DNA of 64,000 bases from Brevundimonas goettingensis (GTDB lineage Bacteria > Pseudomonadota > Alphaproteobacteria > Caulobacterales > Caulobacteraceae), in NCBI RefSeq assembly GCF_017487405.1, contig NZ_CP062222.1:310001-374000 (forward strand). The letters are read 5' to 3'. This document shows positions 1-8,938 of the stretch, piece by piece. Below the pieces are notes generated by a model. It ran no database searches, was not told where the DNA came from, and saw only the letters and a program-made list of their open reading frames with translations. Each line of letters begins with the position of its first letter. The first letter of the stretch is position 1. Position numbers and translations under genes: made by a program.

Positions 1-615
1 TATGCCCTGGCCACCCAACTGCTGGAGCTCAAGCGCAACGACGAGGCGCTGGAAATCCTCAACGGTCCGCTGCTCAACACCCCGGACCAGCCGGCCGCCG
101 TCCACTTCGTGCGCGGCGCCGCCTATGAAGCCTCCGGCAAGATCGCCGAGGCCGAGGCCGAACTGTCCGCCGCAGTCGCCGACCAGCCCAATGAGCCGGC
201 CTTCCTCAACTATCTGGGCTACCTCTGGGTCGATAACGGCACCAGGGTCGCCGAGGGCGCCGCCCTGATCGCCCGCGCCCATGCGGCCGAGCCCAACGAC
301 GGCAATATCCAGGACTCCCTCGGCTGGGCCCAGTTCCGTCAGGGCCAGTACGACACCGCCGTCACCACGCTCGAGGAGGCGGTCGACAAGGAGCCGGCCA
401 ACGCCGAGATCAACGACCATCTCGGCGACGCCTACTGGCAGGTGGGCCGCAAGCGCGAGGCGGGCTTCCAGTGGAACCGCGTCCTCACCCTGAACCCCGA
501 CGCCGAGCGCCGCGCCGAGGTCGAGAAGAAGCTGGCCGAGGGCCTGCCGCCCCAGACTCCTGTGGCGCCGCCCGTCGCCGTGACCGTTCCCGCCTCGGTC
601 GGCGCCGAGCCCTAG
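1..615 (+). CDS. TPR-repeat protein, C-terminal part (5' end outside window)
   Basis: The reading frame is open from the first base and ends at the TAG at 613-615. The translation is a chain of tetratricopeptide-like helical pairs with Ala/Gly/Tyr at the usual positions (for example AFLNYLGYLWVDNG, IQDSLGWAQFRQG, INDHLGDAYWQVGRKREA). It ends in a Pro/Ala-rich tail. Such TPR proteins mediate protein-protein contacts. The 3' end sits one base from the ispE start, so the two are probably cotranscribed and translationally coupled. The N-terminus, and therefore any signal peptide or lipobox, lies upstream of the window. Confidence 0.85.
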   Translation, partial: YALATQLLELKRNDEALEILNGPLLNTPDQPAAVHFVRGAAYEASGKIAEAEAELSAAVADQPNEPAFLNYLGYLWVDNGTRVAEGAALIARAHAAEPNDGNIQDSLGWAQFRQGQYDTAVTTLEEAVDKEPANAEINDHLGDAYWQVGRKREAGFQWNRVLTLNPDAERRAEVEKKLAEGLPPQTPVAPPVAVTVPASVGAEP

Positions 616-616
616 G

Positions 617-1492
617 GTGTCGCTGACCGGGCTCGCGCCCGCCAAGATCAACCTTTTCCTGCATGTCGGCCCGGTCCAGGCCGACGGCTACCATCCGCTC
701 GCCAGCCTGGTCGCCTTCGCCGACATCGGCGACCGGGTCACGGTCGAGCGCGCCGACCGTCTTTCCCTAACGGTCGAAGGCCCCTTCGGCGCGGGCCTGG
801 CGGCCGAGCCCGACAACCTGATCCTCAGGGCGTTGCGGGCCCTGGGCGAGGCGGCGGGCATCGGCGAGCCGGCCCTGAAGGTGTCCCTCGACAAACAGCT
901 GCCCATCGCCGCCGGCCTGGGCGGGGGCTCCTCCGATGCGGGAGCGGCGCTCAAGCTGGCTAGAGCCCTGCTCGGCCTCGATCTGGACGATGCGGCGTTG
1001 GAGGCCGTCGCGGGCGTCGTCGGGGCCGACGGTCCGATGTGCCTGCGCGCCCGTTCCGCCTGGGCCGAGGGCAGGGGAAATGTCCTCACCGACGCCGCTG
1101 ACCTGCCGCCGCTGCACGCCGTTCTGGTCAATCCGGGCGTGCCGTCCTCGACCGGCGCCGTCTATCGCGCCTTCGACGCGGGTCCGGCCGGCGCGACCGA
1201 CCGCCCCGCCCCGCCCGCCGAATGGAGCCCCGCCGCCGTCATCGACTGGCTGGCCGGACAGCGCAACGATCTGGAGCTTGCGGCCCTCGTCCTGACCCCG
1301 GCCATCCAGCCCGCCCTTGACGCCGTCGCGGCCCAGTCGGGCGTCGGCCTGACCCGGATGTCGGGCTCCGGCGCCACCGTTTTCGGCCTGTTCGCCTCGG
1401 GTGAAGACGCCGCCCGCGCCGCCGCCGCCCTGACGGCCGCCCATCCCGGCTGGTGGGTTCGTGGCGCCGTCCTCGGCGCTGCCGGTCTCTGA
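617..1492 (+). CDS. ispE: 4-diphosphocytidyl-2-C-methyl-D-erythritol kinase
   Basis: IspE phosphorylates CDP-methylerythritol at the 2-OH with ATP, a step of the MEP isoprenoid pathway in the cytoplasm. The 291-residue protein is of family length and has the GHMP-kinase pattern: N-terminal APAKINLFLHVG with the catalytic Lys10, the glycine-rich ATP loop PIAAGLGGGSSDAGA at about 96-110, and GADGPMCL with the catalytic Asp138. The C-terminal MSGSGATVFGLF is also typical. The GTG start at 617 lies one base after the stop of the TPR gene, with no room for a separate promoter, so translation is probably coupled. Confidence 0.96.
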   Translation: MSLTGLAPAKINLFLHVGPVQADGYHPLASLVAFADIGDRVTVERADRLSLTVEGPFGAGLAAEPDNLILRALRALGEAAGIGEPALKVSLDKQLPIAAGLGGGSSDAGAALKLARALLGLDLDDAALEAVAGVVGADGPMCLRARSAWAEGRGNVLTDAADLPPLHAVLVNPGVPSSTGAVYRAFDAGPAGATDRPAPPAEWSPAAVIDWLAGQRNDLELAALVLTPAIQPALDAVAAQSGVGLTRMSGSGATVFGLFASGEDAARAAAALTAAHPGWWVRGAVLGAAGL

Positions 1493-1619
1493 AGACCGGC
1501 CAATATCAGCGTCCGGATGGAACTCGGGTCGCGCTAACCGTCTTTCCCTTGCAACCGACATATTGAGTCAAGGCGTCGCGATCCCTCGCGCGGCGCCTCC
1601 GGAGTCAAAGGAAACCGTC

Positions 1620-2393
1620 ATGCATCGCGCCCGCCTTCTGACCGCAACCGCCGCCATCGCCCTGTTCGCCGCCCCCGCCTTCGCCCAGGATATGGCCGCC
1701 CCGCAAACCGCGCCCGCGGAAGCCCCGGCGCCGGCCGTCGCGACCCCGGCCGCCTCCGACACCGTAATCGATGAGCTGAAGGCCAACGGCCAGTTCACGA
1801 CCCTGCTGGCCGCCCTCGATCAGGCGCAGCTGACCGACACGCTGAAGGCCCAGCCGGCGATCTCGATCTTCGCCCCGACCGACGCGGCCTTCGCCAGCCT
1901 GCCCGAGGCGGAGCGCGCCCGGCTGATGGACCCGGCTAACATCAATGAATTGCGTCAGCTGCTGCTCTACCATGTCATCGTCGCCGACGTGAACTCGAGC
2001 CAGATCAAGGGCACGCGCGGCGGGGTCGAGACCGCGGCCCGCACCCAGGTCCAGCTGGACGGCACCGGCGACGCCATCAAGGTCGACGACGCCACCGTCA
2101 CCACGGCCGATATCGCCGCCTCCAACGGGGCAGTCTTCGCCATCGACAAGGTGCTCAATCCGGCGACCTCCCAGGTCGCCTCGGGCGATGCGGACGAGGC
2201 CCCGGCCGCCCCCATGACCACCGAGGCCCCCGCCGCCGAGGCCCCCGCGACGGCGCCGGTCGCCCAGCCGACCATGACCGATCCGGTCGCCACCTCGGCT
2301 CCTTCTCCCACGCCCCCGATCGCCCCGACGCCCGACGAGGACAAGAGCCCGACGATGACCGAGCCGGCTCCGGCCCCGACGCCGCAGGCCTAA
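1620..2393 (+). CDS. Secreted fasciclin (FAS1) domain protein
   Basis: The protein is 257 residues. A signal peptide of about 25 residues ends in APAFAQ, followed by an Ala/Pro linker. A single FAS1 domain occupies about 42-185, with the family signatures TLLAALDQAQLTDTL, ISIFAPTDAAFASLP and LLLYHVIVADV. The last 70 residues are a disordered Pro/Ala/Thr-rich tail. FAS1 domains mediate adhesion or matrix contacts at the cell surface; the ligand is unknown. I chose the ATG at 1620 because the signal peptide starts there and GGAG plus AAAGGA lie just upstream. The frame stays open further upstream, but that part does not look coding. Confidence 0.88.
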   Translation: MHRARLLTATAAIALFAAPAFAQDMAAPQTAPAEAPAPAVATPAASDTVIDELKANGQFTTLLAALDQAQLTDTLKAQPAISIFAPTDAAFASLPEAERARLMDPANINELRQLLLYHVIVADVNSSQIKGTRGGVETAARTQVQLDGTGDAIKVDDATVTTADIAASNGAVFAIDKVLNPATSQVASGDADEAPAAPMTTEAPAAEAPATAPVAQPTMTDPVATSAPSPTPPIAPTPDEDKSPTMTEPAPAPTPQA

Positions 2394-2417
2394 TCACCGC
2401 GTCAGGTTGAGTTTGAA

Positions 2418-2451
2418 GGCGGCGGGCTCTAGGGTCCGCCGCCTTTCGTTT
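2418..2451 (+). terminator. Rho-independent terminator after the FAS1 gene
   Basis: A perfect 8-bp stem, GGCGGCGG at 2418-2425 and CCGCCGCC at 2436-2443, has a 10-nt loop and is followed by TTTCGTTT. It lies 25 bases after the FAS1 stop and before glyQ. Confidence 0.75.
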
Positions 2452-2471
2452 GCCTCCCGCGAAGACCGACA

Positions 2472-3365
2472 TTGCCCAGCCAAGCTGAACCCCTGTCCTT
2501 TCAGGATCTCATCCTGACCCTCCAGCGCTACTGGGGCGAACAGGGCTGTGCCCTCTTGCAGCCCTATGACATCGAGGTGGGGGCGGGGACGCTTCACCCG
2601 GCGACCGTCCTGCGCGCGCTGGGGACCAAGCCGTGGAAGGCCGCCTACGTCCAGCCCAGCCGCCGCCCCGGCGACGGCCGCTATGGCGAGAACCCCAACC
2701 GGCTGCAGCACTATTACCAATTCCAGGTCGTTCTGAAGCCGAACCCGGACAATCTTCAGGAGCTCTACCTCGGCTCCCTCGCCGCCATCGGCATCGATCC
2801 GAAGCTGCACGACATCCGCTTCGTCGAGGACGACTGGGAAAACCCCACCGTCGGCGCCTGGGGTCTGGGCTGGGAGGTCTGGTGCGACGGCATGGAGGTG
2901 ACCCAGTTCACCTATTTCCAGGGCGTCGGCGGCATCGAGGTCGACGTGGTCTCGGGCGAACTGACCTACGGCCTCGAGCGTCTGGCCATGTACGTTCAGG
3001 GCGTCGACAACGTCTATGACCTGAAGTTCAACAACGACGGTCTGACCTATGGCGAGGTCTTCCTCGAGAACGAGCGCCAGCAGTCCGAAGCCAACTTCCA
3101 CGGCTATGACGTCGAGGGCCTGAAGCGCCGCTTCGAGGACATGGAGCGCGAGTCGACCCGCCTGCTGGCCATGACCGGCCCGCAAGGCCAGCCTCTGGTC
3201 CTGCCCGCCTATGACCAGGTCCTGAAGGCCTCGCACCTCTTCAACCTGATGGACGCCCGCGGCGCCATCGCCGTCGCCGAACGCCAGAGCTACATCGGCC
3301 GCATCCGCGACCTGTGTAAAGCCTGCGCCCTCGCCTACGTCGAACAAGAGCGGAAAACCGCCTGA
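2472..3365 (+). CDS. glyQ: Glycyl-tRNA synthetase alpha subunit
   Basis: This is the catalytic subunit of the bacterial alpha2beta2 glycyl-tRNA synthetase, which charges tRNA-Gly. The 297 residues match the family along their full length. Near-invariant blocks include [63 protein letters not shown] and [13 protein letters not shown]. The start is a TTG at 2472 (Met-Pro-Ser-Gln-Ala-Glu); no in-frame ATG lies nearby and the homology begins only a few residues later. The TGA stop overlaps the glyS ATG, so both subunits are made from one message. Confidence 0.97.
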   Translation: MPSQAEPLSFQDLILTLQRYWGEQGCALLQPYDIEVGAGTLHPATVLRALGTKPWKAAYVQPSRRPGDGRYGENPNRLQHYYQFQVVLKPNPDNLQELYLGSLAAIGIDPKLHDIRFVEDDWENPTVGAWGLGWEVWCDGMEVTQFTYFQGVGGIEVDVVSGELTYGLERLAMYVQGVDNVYDLKFNNDGLTYGEVFLENERQQSEANFHGYDVEGLKRRFEDMERESTRLLAMTGPQGQPLVLPAYDQVLKASHLFNLMDARGAIAVAERQSYIGRIRDLCKACALAYVEQERKTA

Positions 3366-5554
3366 TGCCCCAGCTCCTCCTCGAACTCTTCTCCGAAGAA
3401 ATCCCCGCCCGCATGCAGCAGGGCGCCGCGCGCGATCTCGAGCGCATGGTCTCCGAAAAGCTCAAGGCCGCGGGCCTGAGCTGGGACGCGCTCAACGTCT
3501 TCGCCGGCCCGCGCCGCCTGACCCTGGTCATCGACGGCCTGCCCTCGGCGACGCCCGACCGCTCGGAGGAGCTGAAGGGTCCGCGCGCCAATGCCCCGGA
3601 ACAGGCGCTGGAAGGCTTCCTGCGCAAGACCGGCCTGACCAAGGACCAGCTGACCGAGCGCGACGGCGTCTTCTTCGCCGTCATCGAGCAGAAAGGCCGC
3701 GCCACCGCCGAGATCATCCCGGAGACGGTCGACGCCGTCGTCCGCGCCTTCCCCTGGCCCAAGTCGATGCGCTGGGGTTCCGGAACCCTGCGCTGGATCC
3801 GCCCGCTGAAGCGCATCCTCTGCCTGTTCGACGGCAAGGTCGTGCCCTTCGACATCGACGGAATCCAGAGCGATGCGATCACCGAGGGCCATCGTTTCCT
3901 CGGCAAGGGTCAGCCTATCGCCGTCAACGACTTCGCCGACTATCGCCGCAAGCTGGAGGCTGACTACGTCCTGCTCGACGTCACCGACCGCAAGCTGAAG
4001 ATCCTCGACGCCGCGAAAGCCGTGACCGCCGCCAAGGGCCTCGCCCTCGTCGATGACGACGGCCTGCTGGACGAGGTCGCGGGGCTGGCCGAATGGCCGA
4101 CCCCCATCCTCGGCGACATGGATCCCCAGTTCCTCAGCCTGCCGCCCGAGGTGGTCCGGCTGTCGATGAAGGTGCACCAGAAGTATTTCGCCGTCCGCGA
4201 TCCGGCCCAGCATGGCCTCGCCCCCAACTTCGTCGTCGTCGCCAATGTCGAGGCCTCCGACGGCGGCGCGGCCCTTGCCGCCGGCAACAGCCGCGTGCTT
4301 TCGGCCCGCCTGAACGACGCCCGCTTCTTCTGGGACGAGGATCTGAAGACCGGCTTCGACGCCTGGTCTCAGAAACTGTCCGGCGTCACCTTCCACGCCA
4401 AGCTCGGCACCCTGGCCGAACGCGTCGATCGCATCGCCGCCCTCGCGCGTGAAATCGCGCCTCTGGTCGGCGCCGACGCCGATCAGGCCGAACGCGCCGC
4501 CCGCCTCGCCAAGGCCGACCTGGCATCTGGCATGGTCGGCGAGTTCCCCGAACTGCAAGGCGTCATGGGCGGCTATTACGCCCGCGCCGCCGGCGAGCCC
4601 GACGCCGTCGCCGACGCCGTCCGCGACCACTACAAGCCGCAGGGCCCGGCCGACACCGTCCCGACCGCCCCGGTCACCGTCGCCGTCGCCCTCGCCGACA
4701 AGCTCGACACCCTCGTCGGCTTCTTCGCCATCGACGAAAAGCCCACGGGTTCCAAGGATCCGTATGCCTTGCGTCGTGCGGCGCTGGGCGTGATCCGGCT
4801 GGTACTGGATAATGGGGTGCGCACCTCGCTGGCCGATCTCATCGTGCCCGCCGCGACCGACATTTTCGATGATCAGAAATCTGAAATGCTTGCCGGACAA
4901 ATGGCTGCGCTCAACGCGGCCGAGGCATTGGGAGTGGAATCGGACGAACTCGTTCAGGCCCGGCATGCTGCCAAAATGAAGGGCCGAGTTTATGTCACTG
5001 ACAATGAGCTCATGCGTGCCCTGGTCGTTGCTGGCGCCTTGGTCGCCTTCTTCGCCGACCGCCTGAAAGTCCTCCTCCGCGACCAAGGCCAACGTCACGA
5101 CCTCGTCGACGCCGTCTTCGCGCTCGGCGATGACGACCTCGTCCGCATCGTCCGCCGCGTCGAGGCGCTCGCCGCCTTCCTCGCCACCGACGACGGCGCC
5201 AACCTGCTGGCCGGCTTCAAACGCGCCTCCAACATCCTCAAGGCTGAGGAGAAGAAGGGGCCGGTGCCGACGGGCATGGTCGAGACCGGCCTGCCCAACC
5301 AGCCCGAGGCCGAAACGAAGCTGGCCTTCGCCACCGCCGCCGCCGCGACCGCCGTCGACACGGCGCTGGAAACCGAGGACTTCGCCGCCGCCATGACGGC
5401 CCTTGCCGCCCTGCGCGCCCCGGTCGACGCCTTCTTCACCGACGTCCTGGTCAACTCCGACGTCCCCGCCGAACGCGACAACCGCCTGAAACTGCTGGGC
5501 CAGGTCCGCGACGTCATGGGCCGCGTCGCCGACTTCGGCCTGATCGCGGGCTGA
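3365..5554 (+). CDS. glyS: Glycyl-tRNA synthetase beta subunit
   Basis: The beta subunit binds tRNA-Gly and partners GlyQ. The protein has 729 residues, slightly longer than the roughly 690 usual for the family. It begins [25 protein letters not shown], has the HD-like core region (VHQKYFAVRD, LNDARFFWDEDLKTGFD, HAKLGTLAERVDRI) and KDPYALRRAALGVIRLVL near residue 465. It ends with an anticodon-binding-like C-terminus (VNSDVPAERDNRLKLLGQVRDVMGRVADF). The ATG overlaps the glyQ stop. A block at about 4830-5035 is visibly lower in GC and encodes an apparent extra segment after LADLIV; see findings. Confidence 0.97.
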   Translation: MPQLLLELFSEEIPARMQQGAARDLERMVSEKLKAAGLSWDALNVFAGPRRLTLVIDGLPSATPDRSEELKGPRANAPEQALEGFLRKTGLTKDQLTERDGVFFAVIEQKGRATAEIIPETVDAVVRAFPWPKSMRWGSGTLRWIRPLKRILCLFDGKVVPFDIDGIQSDAITEGHRFLGKGQPIAVNDFADYRRKLEADYVLLDVTDRKLKILDAAKAVTAAKGLALVDDDGLLDEVAGLAEWPTPILGDMDPQFLSLPPEVVRLSMKVHQKYFAVRDPAQHGLAPNFVVVANVEASDGGAALAAGNSRVLSARLNDARFFWDEDLKTGFDAWSQKLSGVTFHAKLGTLAERVDRIAALAREIAPLVGADADQAERAARLAKADLASGMVGEFPELQGVMGGYYARAAGEPDAVADAVRDHYKPQGPADTVPTAPVTVAVALADKLDTLVGFFAIDEKPTGSKDPYALRRAALGVIRLVLDNGVRTSLADLIVPAATDIFDDQKSEMLAGQMAALNAAEALGVESDELVQARHAAKMKGRVYVTDNELMRALVVAGALVAFFADRLKVLLRDQGQRHDLVDAVFALGDDDLVRIVRRVEALAAFLATDDGANLLAGFKRASNILKAEEKKGPVPTGMVETGLPNQPEAETKLAFATAAAATAVDTALETEDFAAAMTALAALRAPVDAFFTDVLVNSDVPAERDNRLKLLGQVRDVMGRVADFGLIAG

Positions 5555-5560
5555 TCCTCA

Positions 5561-5726
5561 CCCTCTCCCATAGGGAGAGGGCTTGAGGCTCGCAGAGCGT
5601 AGCGATGCGCCAGCCGAAAGGGTGAGGGGCTGGCGCTCACCGGTTGGCCGGGAACCCCTCACCCTTTCGCGCAAGTCTGATCGCTGGCGCTCTCAGGCGC
5701 TCAAGCCCTCTCCCGCCGGGAGAGGG
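5561..5726. repeat. Composite palindromic intergenic repeat, copy 1
   Basis: Nested palindromes occupy the glyS-queA gap. The outer hairpins are at 5561-5581 and 5706-5726, each with CCCTCTCCC/GGGAGAGGG arms. They are flanked inward by CTTGAG and CTCAAG, and a perfect 15-base inverted pair lies inside at 5615-5629 and 5655-5669. The same architecture recurs at 41347-41500. It lies between convergent genes, so it could also act as a bidirectional terminator. Confidence 0.8.
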
Positions 5727-5744
5727 GGAGATCGTGGAGAGAGC

Positions 5745-6806
5745 TCAGGCTTTGAACAGCAGCGACCCGTCCCCGTAGGAATAGAACCGGTACCCGTCCT
5801 TCACCGCGTGCTCATAGGCCGCGCGCATGGTCTCCAGTCCGGCGAAGGCCGAGACCAGCATGAACAGGGTCGACTTCGGCAGGTGGAAGTTCGTCATCAG
5901 CACATCGACCGCCCGGAACCGGTAGCCAGGGGTGATGAAGATGGCCGTGTCGCCGTGGAAAGGTTGGACCTCGCCCTCGACGGTGGTCGCCGACTCCAGC
6001 AGCCGCAGCGAGGTCGTGCCGACGCAGACGATCCGCCCGCCGTTGGCATGGACCGCGTTGAGGGCGGCGGCGGTCCCGGCCGAGACCTCGCCCCACTCGG
6101 AATGCATCCTGTGATCGGCCGTGTCGTCGGCCTTGACCGGCAGGAAGGTGCCGGCCCCCACATGCAGGGTCACCGCGTGGGTGGTGACGCCTTTCGCCCG
6201 GATCGCCTCCAGCAGCTCCGGCGTGAAATGCAGCCCCGCCGTCGGCGCCGCCACCGAGCCGTCGTGTTCAGCGAAAACCGTCTGATAATCGGTGAGGTCG
6301 CGATCGTCTTCGGGCCGTTTGGCCGCGATATAGGGCGGCAGGGGCATGACTCCGACGGCGCGGATCGCATCGTCCAGCGCCGGCCCGGCCAGGTCGAACT
6401 TCAGGGTGATCAACCCGTCCTCGCCCTTGTCGGCGACCGTGGCCTCCAGCGTCTGAAACCGGATCCGGTCCCCCGCCTTGATCCGCTTGCCCGGCTTCAT
6501 GAAGGCCGACCAGACGTCGGGCGCATCGCGGTGATGCAGGGTCGCCTCGACCTCGACGGTCAGGATCTCGCCCGCCGTCACGGGATCGGGCCGCTCCCGC
6601 ACGCCCGACAGCCGCGCCGGGATCACCCGCGTATCGTTGAACACAAGGGCGTCGCCGGGCCGCAGGAAGCCCGGCAGGTCCCGGATGACCCGGTCCTCCA
6701 GCACCCCGTCCTTCACGACCAGAAGCCGCGCGGAATCCCGTGGCTCTGCGGGCCTCAGGGCGATGCGGTCCTCGGGCAGGTCGAAATCGAAATCGGCGGT
6801 CTTCAT
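5745..6806 (-). CDS. queA: S-adenosylmethionine:tRNA ribosyltransferase-isomerase
   Basis: QueA transfers and isomerises the ribosyl part of SAM onto preQ1 in tRNA to make epoxyqueuosine, late in queuosine synthesis. The 353-residue protein starts [31 protein letters not shown] and contains the family blocks [49 protein letters not shown] and [15 protein letters not shown] [31 protein letters not shown]. The start at 6806 matches the family N-terminus; the frame is open further upstream without homology. The other queuosine genes of this window (queC, queE, queD) lie 10 kb away in a separate operon. Confidence 0.96.
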   Translation of the reverse strand: MKTADFDFDLPEDRIALRPAEPRDSARLLVVKDGVLEDRVIRDLPGFLRPGDALVFNDTRVIPARLSGVRERPDPVTAGEILTVEVEATLHHRDAPDVWSAFMKPGKRIKAGDRIRFQTLEATVADKGEDGLITLKFDLAGPALDDAIRAVGVMPLPPYIAAKRPEDDRDLTDYQTVFAEHDGSVAAPTAGLHFTPELLEAIRAKGVTTHAVTLHVGAGTFLPVKADDTADHRMHSEWGEVSAGTAAALNAVHANGGRIVCVGTTSLRLLESATTVEGEVQPFHGDTAIFITPGYRFRAVDVLMTNFHLPKSTLFMLVSAFAGLETMRAAYEHAVKDGYRFYSYGDGSLLFKA

Positions 6807-6902
6807 AGGCTCTCGTCCAAGGAGGGCGCAAAGGCCACGGGGGAGGGAGCGGGTCAAGTCCGCAGCCACTGAACTCCCGCCGATCCGGGGCGTTCGAGCC
6901 GG

Positions 6903-7370
6903 ATGAAAACCTCCTCCCTGCTTCCCTCCGTCCTCATCGGCGCCGTCGCCAGCGCCCGGTCCATGACCCCGATGGCCGCCCTCGCCACCGCCCGTCTCGC
7001 GGGCGAGCGCACCCCCGGCAAGCTGGTCCTGCTCGACCATCCCCTGTTCAAATTCGGGGCCCTCGCCATGGGTGTGGGCGAGCTGTTCGGCGACAAGATG
7101 AAGTCGGCGCCCGACCGCACCGTCTTCCTCGGCCTGCTGGCCCGGGTGATGAGCGCGGGCATCGCCGGCGCAGCGCTGGCCCCGAAAGGCCGCGAAAAGA
7201 CCGGCGCCGCCCTCGCTGTCGGCACCGCCGTCCCGCTCGCCTATCTCGGTCTCGCCGGCCGCAAGAAGGCCATGGCCCGCATCGGCCAGACGAAGAGCGG
7301 CCTGATCGAGGACGCCCTTATCGTCGCCGCCGGGGCCGCGGTGGTCGGGCTGACCATGAGGCGGCGCTGA
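6903..7370 (+). CDS. DUF4126-like small membrane protein
   Basis: A 155-residue hydrophobic protein. It has an N-terminal [24 protein letters not shown] stretch, a central Gly/Ala-rich hydrophobic segment ([14 protein letters not shown]), and two C-terminal helices ([33 protein letters not shown]). The S-A-R-S-M-T-P pattern is what I associate with DUF4126 membrane proteins, whose function is unknown. The gene starts with ATG at 6903 and is divergent from queA with a gap of about 96 bases, so the two promoters share that region. Function cannot be read from the sequence. Confidence 0.7.
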   Translation: MKTSSLLPSVLIGAVASARSMTPMAALATARLAGERTPGKLVLLDHPLFKFGALAMGVGELFGDKMKSAPDRTVFLGLLARVMSAGIAGAALAPKGREKTGAALAVGTAVPLAYLGLAGRKKAMARIGQTKSGLIEDALIVAAGAAVVGLTMRRR

Positions 7371-7427
7371 CCCGGGACCGGTCGCGGTTTTAAGTGTTGC
7401 TTCAGCCGTTTACGGCACACTGCCGGG

Positions 7428-8864
7428 ATGAGTTCGGAGCTTCCACATCTCGCAGACGGCGGGCGTCTCGACGCCTGGGACCGTTTGCGGCGGCCGGTGT
7501 GGCTGTTCGATCCGGTCAGCTGCCGGGGCGTCTACGCCAATGTCGCCGCCCTGGCCCTTTGGGGAGCGGTCGATCTGGACGAACTGCTGGCCCGGGACTT
7601 CTCGAAGCTTTCCCCGGCGGTCCGGGCGCGAACCGATCGCCTGCGCACGGCCACCGCCGAGGGGCGCGAGGTCGAGGAGCACTGGACCTTCTATCCCAAC
7701 GGCAGCCCGGTGACGGTGCAGGCGGTGATCTCGACCGTGGCCCTCGCCGACAGCCGTGAGGTGCTCCTGTTCGAAGCCGCCGCCGTCGAGGTCGAGGCCG
7801 AGGAACGCCGCGCAGTCGAGGCCCTGCGCCACTCCTCCGGTCCCGTCGGCCTGTTCGACGGCCAGGGGAAGTCGTTGTTCGCCAACCCTGCCGCCTTCGC
7901 GGCCTATGGTCTGGACGCGGGTTTCGTTGCGCGCTTCGTCAGCTCGGAAGACGGCGAGGCCATCCTGATCCGCGCCATGGAGGGTCAGGCCACCGGCGCC
8001 CTGTTCCAGATGCAGACCGGGGCCGGTTCGCGCTGGCACCATATCGACTGCCGCCCGCTGCAGGACCCCGTCACCGGCGCCATCAGCGTCCTGCTCAACG
8101 AGCGCGACGTGACCGACCGGGTCGAGGCCGAGGCCGCCCGCGCCGCCGCCGAGCAGAAGGCCGCCATGGCCGAGGCCCGGCAGCGCTTCCTCACCGAGAT
8201 GTCGCATGAGCTGCGCACCCCCCTGAACGCGGTGCTCGGCTTCTCGGCCCTGCTGTCCGAAGCCGGGCTGGCGCCCGCCCAGCAGGACCACGCCAGCCGT
8301 ATCCATGCGGCGGGCGAGCGGCTCTCCACCGTCGTGGAGCAGATGATCGCCCTGTCCCAGCACGAGGACTGGACCGGCGGCACGGAGCCAGTCGCCGGAC
8401 AGGCCGGTCTTCCCGCCGACGCCGCACCCGCCGCCGATGAGGACGGGGGCCGGGCCATGCGCGTCCTCTATGTCGACGACAACGACAGCAACCGTGCCCT
8501 GGTCTCGGCGCTCCTGGCCCTGCAGGGGATCGTCTGCGAGACGGTCGATGACGGCGCGCAAGGGGTGGCCGCGGCGACGCGCGGGGACTGGGACGTGATC
8601 CTGATGGACATCCAGATGCCCGTGATGGACGGGGTCGAGGCCGCCCGCCGCATCCGGCTGCTGGACGCCGAGGTCTCGGCCGTGCCGATCATCGCCCTGA
8701 CCGCCAACACCCTGGACGAGCAACTGGCCGTCTATGCCGAGGTCGGGATGAACGACTGCATCGGCAAGCCGGTGAAGGCGCCCGAGCTGTTCACCAAACT
8801 GTTCGACTGGGCCTCCACGCCCTGGCGCGAAGCGTGGCGTGAGGCCGCGCAGGCGGCCGCCTGA
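7428..8864 (+). CDS. Hybrid histidine-kinase-like protein without an ATPase domain
   Basis: The 478-residue protein has two PAS-like sensor regions (about 15-120 and 130-235), a coiled linker, and a HisKA dimerisation helix with the phospho-accepting His260 (FLTEMSHELRTPLN). A Pro/Ala-rich linker of about 30 residues follows, and then a complete receiver domain from residue 344 (RVLYVDDN) with Asp394 (ILMDIQMP) and the K of CIGKPVK. No HATPase_c module is present: only 84 residues separate His260 from the receiver, and no N, G1 or G2 box is seen. Alone it could not autophosphorylate. It may be a phosphorelay scaffold or a partner of another kinase. No membrane segment is visible. Translation probably starts at the ATG at 7428. 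Confidence 0.88.
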   Translation: MSSELPHLADGGRLDAWDRLRRPVWLFDPVSCRGVYANVAALALWGAVDLDELLARDFSKLSPAVRARTDRLRTATAEGREVEEHWTFYPNGSPVTVQAVISTVALADSREVLLFEAAAVEVEAEERRAVEALRHSSGPVGLFDGQGKSLFANPAAFAAYGLDAGFVARFVSSEDGEAILIRAMEGQATGALFQMQTGAGSRWHHIDCRPLQDPVTGAISVLLNERDVTDRVEAEAARAAAEQKAAMAEARQRFLTEMSHELRTPLNAVLGFSALLSEAGLAPAQQDHASRIHAAGERLSTVVEQMIALSQHEDWTGGTEPVAGQAGLPADAAPAADEDGGRAMRVLYVDDNDSNRALVSALLALQGIVCETVDDGAQGVAAATRGDWDVILMDIQMPVMDGVEAARRIRLLDAEVSAVPIIALTANTLDEQLAVYAEVGMNDCIGKPVKAPELFTKLFDWASTPWREAWREAAQAAA

Positions 8865-8938
8865 CGACCACACGGTGAAGGGCGCAGGGACGCACGCAGC
8901 CGTTGACCCACGGGCCTCAAGGCGTCAAAGCCCCACCC

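Noticed and set aside
1519..1542. GGAAC with CGTC 15 bases further, upstream of the FAS1 gene, as an ECF promoter
   Set aside because: The spacing is shorter than usual for GGAAC-type promoters and only one copy is seen; not enough to call it.
3335..5098. A 587-codon open frame antisense to glyS
   Set aside because: Shadow of a highly biased coding gene; the translation is Gly/Asp/Val-rich and matches no family.
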